DNA of 8,777 bases from Chloroflexi bacterium RBG_16_57_11 (GTDB lineage Bacteria; Chloroflexota; Anaerolineae; Anaerolineales; UBA4823), in NCBI GenBank assembly GCA_001795165.1, contig MGNS01000107.1, forward strand, positions 10,249 to 19,025, written 5' to 3'. Position 1 is the stretch's first letter; every line of letters begins with the position of its first letter. Shown here one piece after another: positions 1-7,119 of the stretch. A program made the translations under genes and the position numbers. A model generated the notes under the pieces. The model was not told the DNA's origin. It did no database searches and worked only from the letters and a program-made list of their open reading frames with translations.

Positions 1-2
1 GA

Positions 3-305
3 ACCGCCGGAAAGGCATATTTAACCATTTATATTACCAAACCTGAATTCGATAAGCTATTAGCTAATCCGACTACAGACAAAATTGCTGAATATGGTTA
101 TTCCTATGTTTATCTTGACCGTAATGCCTGGCAAGATCTGGCCCAAGAGCAAAGGCAGTCCTTTCAACAGCCTTGTGTGAAGGTTATCTCAGAACAAAGG
201 ACGCCTTTAGGAGATTTTCGCCGGCTTTTAGATGTCAGTGCCTGTGGCAGACGAGCAACTGGCTCGCCTGGCCAGGACCGAATGGAAAATAAAAATACTC
301 CTTGA
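3..305 (+). CDS. C-terminal end of a membrane glycosyltransferase-like protein (5' part outside the window)
   Basis: An open frame enters from the left edge and runs 100 codons to a TGA at 303-305. No start is visible, so this is the tail of a longer gene. The tail is soluble: it has no hydrophobic segment. It contains YGYSYVYLDRNAW, a spaced acidic/Gln-rich stretch, PCVKVISEQ and FRRLLDVSACG. This resembles the extracytoplasmic C-terminal end of polytopic ArnT/PMT-like (GT-C) proteins, where a line such as 'x-YVYLD-x-x-x-W' is followed by a Cys-containing strand and 'FRRLLDV-x-x-C'. That match is from memory, so the family is an inference; the reading frame is directly seen. The first 120 bases are about 36% GC, much lower than the downstream genes. 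The stop codon lies inside the -35 box of the next promoter. Confidence 0.6.
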   Translation, partial: TAGKAYLTIYITKPEFDKLLANPTTDKIAEYGYSYVYLDRNAWQDLAQEQRQSFQQPCVKVISEQRTPLGDFRRLLDVSACGRRATGSPGQDRMENKNTP

Positions 306-329
306 CCGACCTTTGAGCGGGATTATAAT
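302..329 (+). promoter_or_regulatory. Sigma-70-type promoter for the flippase/GT-C unit
   Basis: The sequence shows a -35 box TTGACC (302-307) and a perfect -10 box TATAAT (324-329), separated by 16 bases. The predicted start of transcription is near 336, inside the palindrome described separately. The -35 box overlaps the TGA stop of the upstream gene, so the upstream gene and this promoter abut with no spacer. The same arrangement with the same spacing occurs at 3371-3398, which makes chance unlikely. Confidence 0.7.
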
Positions 330-345
330 TCAACGGCTGAATTTT
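323..345 (+). repeat. 23-bp promoter/operator repeat, copy 1 (palindrome 327-343)
   Basis: These 23 bases are identical to 3392-3414. They contain the -10 hexamer and an inverted repeat AATTCA-ACGGC-TGAATT at 327-343, whose centre also pairs (C334 with G336). The left arm shares the last three bases of TATAAT, and the centre falls where transcription should begin. This is the classic place for a repressor operator. Operator function is inferred. The protein that binds it is not shown, though the winged-helix gene behind copy 2 is the obvious candidate. Confidence 0.65.
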
Positions 346-368
346 GGATTTGGTTTCAGCTTGCCGAG

Positions 369-373
369 AAGGA
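369..373 (+). promoter_or_regulatory. Probable ribosome binding site for the UPF0104 gene
   Basis: AAGGA lies 12 bases before the ATG at 386. The spacing is slightly long. It supports 386 over the in-frame TTG codons at 344 and 350, which have no purine-rich leader and would sit very close to the predicted transcription start. Confidence 0.45.
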
Positions 374-385
374 CGCGACGCATCA

Positions 386-1387
386 ATGAGTGAAATACCC
401 ACGAATAAGCAAACCCGTTGGTCGAAGGTCAATAAGACCTTTGTTTTGCGGGCCGTTGGTACGCTGATTTCAATCATTCTCCTAATCGATCTGCTGTATC
501 AGCAAGGCTGGGAGCAGATCTTCGCCGTGATCCGCCAGATCCCTCCCTGGAGGCTGATCCTGGCGCTCGGGTTGATGATTATTTCCCGTTTTGCCGTGGC
601 AGCTCGATGGCACGTTCTGCTTCATTCGGCGGACGCCCCGGGAAACGATCCCATAACTTTTCGCCAGACCTTGCGGATCACGTTTGCCGGTCTGTTCGCC
701 TCAAATTTTCTGCCCACCACCGTCGGCGGTGATTTGGTGCGTTTCGCCGGTATCATACAAGTGGGTTATGATGCGGCCGTGGGCGCGGCTTCCTTGATTG
801 CCGATCGACTGGTCGGCATGGCAGGCATGGCGATGGCGGTGCCGCTAAGCTTTCCGGTGCTTCTGATCACGGATTGGACCGGGCTGGGAGGTGGTTTTTC
901 CGAACACACAGCAAAATTGGAGCCGGGCTTGGCTGTTACAGTGCTGGGCCGATGGGCCAGGAAGATCTGGTCATCTGGCCAGCGGGCTATTCGCCGCATT
1001 TATGAGGCGCTAAAGTTTTGGCTAAAGCAACCACGCGCCTTGCTTACAGCATTGGGGTACACCTGGGTCAACATGCTATGCCTGTTTGGGGTCTTGAGTC
1101 TGATCGTCAACAGCCAGGGACAGGCGATGCCGCTGTGGCTGATCGGCGGATTGTACAGCCTGGTCTATTTTGTCACACTCATCCCTATTTCGATCAACGG
1201 TTATGGACTTCAAGAATTTACTATGACGCTGATCTTTTCAAACCTGGGCCGGGCGTCGATCAGTGAAGGGCTGGCCGCCGCGCTGGTGTTCCGTACGATC
1301 ATGATGCTGGTCAGTCTGCCAGGGGCATTGTTTGTGCCCGACATCCTGGCTTCGAGGCGTAAATCATCACCGGATAACGCCCAGTGA
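386..1387 (+). CDS. UPF0104 / LPG-synthase-TM family flippase-like membrane protein
   Basis: A 333-residue polytopic protein. The family (PF03706, as in YbhN, AglD-like proteins and the membrane half of MprF) comprises integral membrane proteins tied to lipid or lipid-linked sugar handling; members in glycan loci are thought to act on polyprenyl-linked sugars. Visible support: a hydrophobic segment at about residues 20-38, another at 55-73, then the family hallmark FASNFLPTTVGGDLVRF at 104-120, a helix at about 137-162, further helices at 217-241 and 250-268, the second hallmark PISINGYGLQE at 267-277, and a last helix at 296-317. The tail is short and polar, and no soluble synthase domain follows, so this is not a full MprF. 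ATG 386 is chosen because AAGGA precedes it; the frame is open up to TTG 344, and TTG 350 aligns with the ATG of the regulator gene in the repeated element. It is the first gene after the first repeat promoter. The exact substrate is unknown. Confidence 0.85.
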   Translation: MSEIPTNKQTRWSKVNKTFVLRAVGTLISIILLIDLLYQQGWEQIFAVIRQIPPWRLILALGLMIISRFAVAARWHVLLHSADAPGNDPITFRQTLRITFAGLFASNFLPTTVGGDLVRFAGIIQVGYDAAVGAASLIADRLVGMAGMAMAVPLSFPVLLITDWTGLGGGFSEHTAKLEPGLAVTVLGRWARKIWSSGQRAIRRIYEALKFWLKQPRALLTALGYTWVNMLCLFGVLSLIVNSQGQAMPLWLIGGLYSLVYFVTLIPISINGYGLQEFTMTLIFSNLGRASISEGLAAALVFRTIMMLVSLPGALFVPDILASRRKSSPDNAQ

Positions 1388-1400
1388 GCTAAAAAACAAT

Positions 1401-1405
1401 AAGGA
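1401..1405 (+). promoter_or_regulatory. Ribosome binding site supporting a GTG start
   Basis: AAGGA in the 29-base gap sits 11 bases before GTG 1417. There is no in-frame ATG nearby, so this site and the hydrophobic N-terminus that follows support the GTG. Confidence 0.45.
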
Positions 1406-1416
1406 ACCATCTGATC

Positions 1417-3297
1417 GTGAAACGTATTCTCGGGTTGATCGTGTTACTGATATGCAGCCTGGCCGGGCCTGTGCTGATCTTTGGGGCTTTCACTTTGGTC
1501 ATGCAAAACCCCTGGGCGCGCCAGTTGTTCTTCTGGGGAGCAGCCTTGATTGGTGGGGCGGCGCTGAAGGTTTGGGCTTCAGAGGATGCCAGGCATCCTT
1601 TATTGGATCGTTGGTGGAAGTGCTTTTTAACCGCAACGCTCTTGCAAACCTGCGTTTATGTCGTTATATCGCAAATGCCAGAGATCTCGACCTATCCCCT
1701 GACCTTGGGCTGGTCGGAAACAAGCCGCTATTACAACGCCTCGCTTTTCTTTTCGCAGCGCATTTATGGGATGTCCACCCCGCCGACCGTCCTGCATCCC
1801 AGCCGCTATCTGATGCAGGCGGTGCCATTTCTGCTCCCTGATTCGCCGTTATGGCTTCACCGGGCCTGGCAGGTCTTTTTGTGGATTGCTACGCCGTTTT
1901 TGACCGCTGTTATTTTGGTGCGGCGTATTCTACCGTGGAAGAACTTGAAAAGCTGGCTACTGATCGGGGTATCGTTTGTCTACCTGACGATTGGGCCCGT
2001 TTACTATCACTTGCTTGTGCCTGTGATGCTTGTCCTGTGGGGATTCCACCCAGGTTCGGCGCAGCCTTCACCTGGCGGGTGGGCCGGGCGCCGGCGCCTC
2101 CTGATTTCCACTGTTGTGTTGTTGCTTGCCTCCGCCTGGGCCGGCATCAGCCGTCTTAACTGGTTCCCGGTGCCGGGCATGCTGGCGGCCTCCTTGATTC
2201 TGTTGGAGCGGCCAATGATCCCTCTGGCGGATCGGCAATCCGATCTTAGCGCTGGCGTCTCCTGGCGCCAGGCCGGAGTCTATGTTTTACGCCTGGCAGG
2301 GTGGGTGCTCCTGGGTACCGCGACGGCTTTAGCCGCTCAGGCGCTTTACATTTACTGGTCTGGGAATGTGGCCTCGCAGTTTACCACCAGTTTTACCTCC
2401 GACCTGCTCTGGCGTCGCCTGCTGCCCAACGCCTCCTATCCTCCCGGTCTTCTCCTGGCCGCTTTTATCGTTTCATTGCCAGTTTTATTGGTGATCCTGG
2501 GTAAGCTGGTTGATGAGCAATCTGGTGTTGCGTTCTGGAGGCGTACACATTGGTTACGCTGGCCGGGCCTGGCCGGCGAGCTGGTGGTGTTGTTCGTTGG
2601 CGGAACCATCGTCAGCGTCAAGATCGGAGGCGGCAGCAATTTACACAATCTTGATGCGTATTTAGTCCTGCTTCTGATCATCGGGATCTATTTTTACCTG
2701 GATCGAGTAGAGGTCGATTTCCTGGCTCTGCCTCCAGCCGAGCGCTCAAGTTGGATTTCACAAAAGTTACCTCCAAGCTCCCTGGTCACCGGTGGTGCGA
2801 TTTTAATGGTGATCGTCCCAGCATTGTTCACCGTATATTCCCGTATTCCGCCATCGCCTCTTCCCGATCCTGCCGTGGTTCAATCCAGCCTGGACCAGGT
2901 TAATAAACTGGCCCACAAGACCAGCCAGGAAGGTGGCGAAGTCTTGTTCCTCACAGATCGGCATCTGCTGACTTTCGGCATGCTCGATGGCGTCGAGCTG
3001 ATCCCGGAATACGAGCGTGTCTTCTTGATGGAGGCCGCCATGTCCAATGCACCGGATTATCTTGGCCAGTTTTATCGCGACCTGGAGGGACAACGCTTTG
3101 CGTTGATCATCAGCGAGCCGCTTTCGACCCACTACAAGAGCCCGCAGGATTCTTTTGGATCAGAAAATAACGCCTGGGTTCGCCGGGTATCCCAGTACGT
3201 GCTGTGCTATTACCATCCGCTAGAGACCTTGCGCAAAGTCCAGATGCAAATCCTGATCCCCCGGGTGAACGTTCGCAAGACTTGCCCCGCAACTTGA
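1417..3297 (+). CDS. Large polytopic GT-C-like membrane protein, function unknown
   Basis: A 626-residue protein with about nine to eleven hydrophobic segments (roughly residues 4-28, 37-52, 70-86, 147-168, 178-206, 228-243, 253-264, 287-311, 343-362, 386-402, 413-427 and 456-474), then a soluble C-terminal domain from about 480 to 626. The first loop carries a conserved-looking block, GWSETSRYYNASLFFSQRIYG (98-118), followed by LHPSRYLMQ (126-134). A second block, KIGGGSNLHNLDAYLVLL (402-419), precedes a helix. The tail has EVLFLTDRHLLTFG (508-521) and LIPEYERVFLMEAAMS (528-543). An acidic residue in the first long loop and a soluble tail fit the GT-C fold of lipid-phosphate-sugar-dependent glycosyltransferases, but I cannot assign a named family and recall only uncharacterised homologues. 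It starts at GTG 29 bases after the flippase-like gene, so the two are probably cotranscribed. Its likely role is glycosylation at the outer face of the membrane (inference). Confidence 0.7.
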   Translation: MKRILGLIVLLICSLAGPVLIFGAFTLVMQNPWARQLFFWGAALIGGAALKVWASEDARHPLLDRWWKCFLTATLLQTCVYVVISQMPEISTYPLTLGWSETSRYYNASLFFSQRIYGMSTPPTVLHPSRYLMQAVPFLLPDSPLWLHRAWQVFLWIATPFLTAVILVRRILPWKNLKSWLLIGVSFVYLTIGPVYYHLLVPVMLVLWGFHPGSAQPSPGGWAGRRRLLISTVVLLLASAWAGISRLNWFPVPGMLAASLILLERPMIPLADRQSDLSAGVSWRQAGVYVLRLAGWVLLGTATALAAQALYIYWSGNVASQFTTSFTSDLLWRRLLPNASYPPGLLLAAFIVSLPVLLVILGKLVDEQSGVAFWRRTHWLRWPGLAGELVVLFVGGTIVSVKIGGGSNLHNLDAYLVLLLIIGIYFYLDRVEVDFLALPPAERSSWISQKLPPSSLVTGGAILMVIVPALFTVYSRIPPSPLPDPAVVQSSLDQVNKLAHKTSQEGGEVLFLTDRHLLTFGMLDGVELIPEYERVFLMEAAMSNAPDYLGQFYRDLEGQRFALIISEPLSTHYKSPQDSFGSENNAWVRRVSQYVLCYYHPLETLRKVQMQILIPRVNVRKTCPAT

Positions 3298-3370
3298 TCC
3301 CCCTGGCTGGATGAAATTGCTGTACTTTATTACCAGGCCACCGGATCGCCATCTCGGACAAAATCGGTCC

Positions 3371-3398
3371 TTGACCAATCCCTGGATAGAGTTATAAT
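3371..3398 (+). promoter_or_regulatory. Sigma-70-type promoter for the regulator/export unit
   Basis: TTGACC (3371-3376) and TATAAT (3393-3398) are separated by 16 bases, exactly as at 302-329. This promoter occupies the end of the 121-base gap after the GT-C-like gene. The rest of that gap shows no convincing hairpin followed by a T-run. The predicted transcript start is near 3405, which gives a leader of only about 14 bases before ATG 3419. Confidence 0.7.
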
Positions 3399-3414
3399 TC
3401 AACGGCTGAATTTT
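3392..3414 (+). repeat. 23-bp promoter/operator repeat, copy 2 (palindrome 3396-3412)
   Basis: Exact second copy of 323-345. The palindrome AATTCA-N5-TGAATT at 3396-3412 overlaps the -10 box and ends 6 bases before the ATG of the winged-helix gene. An operator here would allow autoregulation. Confidence 0.65.
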
Positions 3415-3418
3415 AGAT

Positions 3419-3923
3419 ATGTCGAGCTAGCTTCTTACCGAACGCGAGCGGACACTGCTCGAGGAAATCGAGCACGACCCGGATGTTACCCAGGCTTCCT
3501 TAGCCTCCCAACTAGGCGTCGCCGTAGGCACGGTTAACTGGCACCTCAAAAGGCTGGTTGCCAAGGGTTACGTCAAAGTCAAACGCGCCCAGCGGCGTAA
3601 ATTGCGTTACATCATCACGCCGGAAGGGCTGGCATTTCGCGCCATGCTGACCGTGAACTACATAGAGACCTCCATGCGCCTGTACCGCAAGACGCGCCAA
3701 TACGTGCGTGAATTGCTCGCCCAGGTCCGCCAGGCTGGCTATGATCAGGTGGTTGTGGTTGGCGATGGCGACATTGCTGACATTTGCCGCCTCACTTGCC
3801 TGGAGATGGGCATCCGGGTCAATGACCGCAGCACTTCCGCCTCGGATGACCACCTGCCAGTCCTGGAGGTAACAGGAACTCGTGTTTTTTTGCGATTAGA
3901 AGATGCGTTTGAAAGGGAGAGAA

Positions 3924-3931
<8 letters not shown>
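3419..3931 (+). CDS. Winged-helix regulator with C-terminal alpha/beta domain; in-frame TAG at codon 4 (possible pseudogene)
   Basis: From ATG 3419 the frame reads Met-Ser-Ser-stop (TAG 3428-3430), then stays open for 166 codons to TAA 3929-3931. The coding signal clearly starts right after the TAG: LLTERERTLLEEIEHDPDV, then a helix-turn-helix (VTQASLASQLGVAVGTVNWHLKRL, codons 23-46) and a wing (GYVKVKRAQRRKLRYIITPEG, 50-70). This is a MarR/ArsR-like winged helix that should bind DNA. A helical linker (78-107) leads to a small alpha/beta domain (YDQVVVVGDGDIADICRLTCLEMGIRV, then PVLEVTGTRVFL), which may sense a ligand (inference). No ATG, GTG or TTG occurs in frame between the TAG and TTG 3602, which lies beyond the helix-turn-helix, so a start at 3602 would destroy the DNA-binding domain. 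The TAG may be a real nonsense mutation, a base-call error, or bypassed by a non-standard start such as CTG 3455. The gene overlaps the epimerase start and heads the export genes. Confidence 0.65.
3914..3919 (+). promoter_or_regulatory. Ribosome binding site favouring TTG 3924 for the epimerase
   Basis: An AGGGAG purine run ends 4 bases before TTG 3924. ATG 3903, in the same frame, has no comparable leader. A start at 3924 gives an N-terminus (MDNFWKNRRVCVTGG) that places the nucleotide-binding loop at the usual distance. Confidence 0.45.
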
Positions 3932-4870
<939 letters not shown>

Positions 4871-4874
<4 letters not shown>

Positions 4875-5761
4875 TGCAAAAGGTCTTGAAAAAATCTTCC
4901 ATCGAGTCGAAACCCCAGGAAACGGTGCTTTTCATCCGCCCTTCCAGCGGCTGGTCGGCGCTCAACCTGAAAGAGCTGTGGCTATTCCGCGAGCTGGTCT
5001 ATTTCCTGACCTGGCGGGATGTCAAAGTACGCTACAAGCAAACCACGTTAGGCGCAGCCTGGGCTATTCTCCAGCCATTCCTGACCATGGTGGTGTTCAG
5101 CGTCTTCTTTGGGCGCCTGGCAAAGGTTCCCTCCGACGGCGTCCCCTACCCGATTTTTTCTTACACCGGCCTATTGCCCTGGGGGCTGTTCACCAAAGCG
5201 CTGACCGACGCCGGTCGCTCGCTTGTAGCGCACCGAGCGATGATTACCAAGATCTATTTTCCCCGCCTGGCAATCCCCATCGCCTCCGTCCTTGGCGGTG
5301 TGGTTGACTTTGCCCTGGCGTTCCTTGTTTTGATAGGCATGATGCTGTACTATAACTATGCCCCGAACAGTACTTACCATGTTGAGATCACTCCGGCTCT
5401 CCTGACGCTGCCCTTGTTCCTGCTCCTGGCGATCATCACAGCGTTAGGCGTGGGTCTGTGGCTATCGGCACTGAACGTGATGTATCGGGATATCAACTAC
5501 ATCATACCGTTTCTGACCCAATTCTGGCTGTTCATCACGCCAGTGGCCTATCCTGCCAGCATGATCCCGGAGCAATGGCAGATGGTCTACGCTCTCAACC
5601 CGATGACCGGTGTGGTCGAGGGATTCCGTTGGGCTTTGCTAGGCACGGTTGAAGCTCCTGGACCCATGCTGGCGGTCTCATCCACGATTGCGATCCTGGG
5701 GTTGGTAACCGGGCTGTTCTATTTCCGGCGCATGGAACGGGACTTTGCGGATACTGTGTAA
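4871..5761 (+). CDS. wzm: ABC-2 type polysaccharide exporter permease (Wzm-like)
   Basis: A 296-residue integral membrane protein of the ABC-2 family (Wzm, KpsM, TagG group), the channel half of an ABC exporter that moves a lipid-linked polysaccharide across the cytoplasmic membrane. Seen: a cytoplasmic N-terminal part with ELVYFLTWRDVKVRYKQTTLGAAWAILQPF (41-70), the family entry signature. Helices follow at about 64-82, 94-112, 132-160, 174-204 (ending in NVMYRDINYI), 209-227 and 264-284. The loop YALNPMTGVVEGFRW (240-254) is also typical. The ATG overlaps the epimerase stop as ATGA, and the stop shares one base with the ATPase start, so translation of the three is likely coupled. No good ribosome binding site is visible, which fits coupling. 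A second ATG at 4874 is also possible. The symbol is given by family; the polymer exported is unknown. Confidence 0.9.
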
Positions 5762-7119
5762 TGAGCGATATCGCGATTCGGGTTGAAGACTTAGGCAAGT
5801 GGTACCGGCTGGGCGCTGGAGTTGGGGCCGGGCGGCCTCGACAGGATTATCGCACGCTTCGAGAGGTGCTCGCGTCCACCATAAGCGCCCCCTTCCGTCG
5901 CAATTCGCCAGGGAAGGAGCCTGCCAGGCTGGGGCCGCCTCCGTCGCAGCCGGATGACGAGTTCATCTGGGCGCTTCGTAATGTCTCCTTCACGGTGAGC
6001 AAAGGGCAGGTGATCGGGGTGATCGGGCGCAACGGGGCTGGCAAAAGCACGCTGCTCAAGATTCTTTCGCGCGTTACTGAGCCGACCGAAGGATATGCCG
6101 AGGTGCACGGCCGAGTGGGCTCGCTGCTCGAAGTAGGCACCGGGTTTCACCCGGAGCTGACCGGGCGCGAGAATATCTACCTGAACGGCGCCATCCTGGG
6201 GATGAAGCGCCTCGAAATCGATGGTAAGTTCGACGAGATTGTGGATTTCTCCGGCGTGGATAAATTCATCGATACGCCGGTCAAGCGCTATTCCAGTGGA
6301 ATGTACCTCAGGCTGGCTTTTGCCGTCGCCGCACATCTCGAGCCGGAAATCCTGGTTGTGGATGAGGTCCTGGCGGTTGGCGACGCCGAGTTCCAGCGCA
6401 AATGCCTGGGCAAGATGAGCGACGTGGCGCAGGAAGGGCGGACGGTGCTCTTTGTCAGCCATAACATGTCGGCTATCCTGCACCTGACCGAAGAGACCAT
6501 CGTGTTGGATAAGGGACACGTGGCGCACCGCTCCGCCACTCCTGAAGCGGTGGATTATTATATGTCTTCTGGCCTGGCGCAGGTCGGCGAGCGCATCTGG
6601 TCGATGGACGATGTGCCTCCTGACGCCGCACCGTTTCGCCCGCTGTCCATGCGCCTCAAGAACCGGCTGGGGCGGGTAGTCGATGCGGTTCGATCGACCG
6701 AGCCCCTCACGCTCGAAGTTGAGTACGTCCTGGATGCGCCAATCACGGGTCTGCGCGTCGGGTTTTACCTGACCACAGCCCGAGGGGAATACGTCTGGGC
6801 CTCGTTCGATACCGACAACCAGGCCCAGTTCGAGGCGTATCCGGTACGCCAGGCCGGGCGGACCATCAGCCGCTGCACCATCCCGCCCGATATACTCAAT
6901 GAAGGCCGCTATTTCCTGGGTGTCAACGCCAGCGCTTACCGGGTACGGCGCTATTTCCAGGATGAGCAGGCGCTGTCTTTCACTGTGGACGCAACGGATG
7001 CACCCGGCTCGCAATGGCCGGAGCTTCGCATGGGCCCGGTGCGCCCGCGCCTGGCCTGGGAGATCGAGACAGAAAGCCAGCTCACGCCAGCCTTGTTGGT
7101 TGAGAAAGGTGGATCGTGA
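5761..7119 (+). CDS. wzt: ABC exporter ATPase with C-terminal polysaccharide-binding domain (Wzt-like)
   Basis: A 452-residue partner of the permease just upstream. It hydrolyses ATP on the cytoplasmic side to drive polysaccharide export. Domains: an N-terminal strand and a variable linker (about 20-66), Walker A GRNGAGKST (89-97), the Wzt/TagH-type segment SLLEVGTGFHPELTGRENI (121-139), ABC signature RYSSGMYLRL (176-185), Walker B ILVVDE (197-202) and switch His 234 in FVSHN. From about residue 275 to 435 lies a beta-rich extension (Wzt C-terminal domain type: GLRVGFYLTTARGEYVW, then EGRYFLGVNAS). In characterised O-antigen exporters this domain binds the modified non-reducing end of the chain. 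All ATPase motifs are intact. The start ATG shares one base with the permease TAA, and the stop shares one base with the next ATG. A 457-codon antisense frame over this gene is only a high-GC shadow. Confidence 0.92.
   Translation: MSDIAIRVEDLGKWYRLGAGVGAGRPRQDYRTLREVLASTISAPFRRNSPGKEPARLGPPPSQPDDEFIWALRNVSFTVSKGQVIGVIGRNGAGKSTLLKILSRVTEPTEGYAEVHGRVGSLLEVGTGFHPELTGRENIYLNGAILGMKRLEIDGKFDEIVDFSGVDKFIDTPVKRYSSGMYLRLAFAVAAHLEPEILVVDEVLAVGDAEFQRKCLGKMSDVAQEGRTVLFVSHNMSAILHLTEETIVLDKGHVAHRSATPEAVDYYMSSGLAQVGERIWSMDDVPPDAAPFRPLSMRLKNRLGRVVDAVRSTEPLTLEVEYVLDAPITGLRVGFYLTTARGEYVWASFDTDNQAQFEAYPVRQAGRTISRCTIPPDILNEGRYFLGVNASAYRVRRYFQDEQALSFTVDATDAPGSQWPELRMGPVRPRLAWEIETESQLTPALLVEKGGS
7106..7112 (+). 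promoter_or_regulatory. Ribosome binding site favouring ATG 7119
   Basis: AAGGTGG lies 6 bases before ATG 7119 but only 3 before GTG 7116, so the ATG is preferred. The site lies within the last codons of the ATPase gene. Confidence 0.5.

Noticed and set aside
346..380. Possible extension of copy 1 of the promoter repeat into a relic of the regulator's 5' end (shared AGCTT, CCGA and ACGCGA in order)
   Set aside because: The match needs gaps of different size between short words, so it cannot be told from chance by eye.
344..385. Start of the UPF0104 gene at TTG 344 or TTG 350
   Set aside because: These lie within about 15 bases of the predicted transcript start and have no ribosome binding site; ATG 386 has AAGGA and gives a normal N-terminus.
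2560..2580. GGCC-rich repeated words that resemble a hairpin or a small repeat
   Set aside because: They lie within a coding frame and reflect Gly/Leu/Ala codons in GC-rich DNA; no second copy of the arrangement stands out.
3298..3370. Possible terminator after the GT-C-like gene (CCTGG with CCAGG; GGAC with GTCC)
   Set aside because: Stems are only 4-5 base pairs, the loops are long or weak, and no T-run follows.
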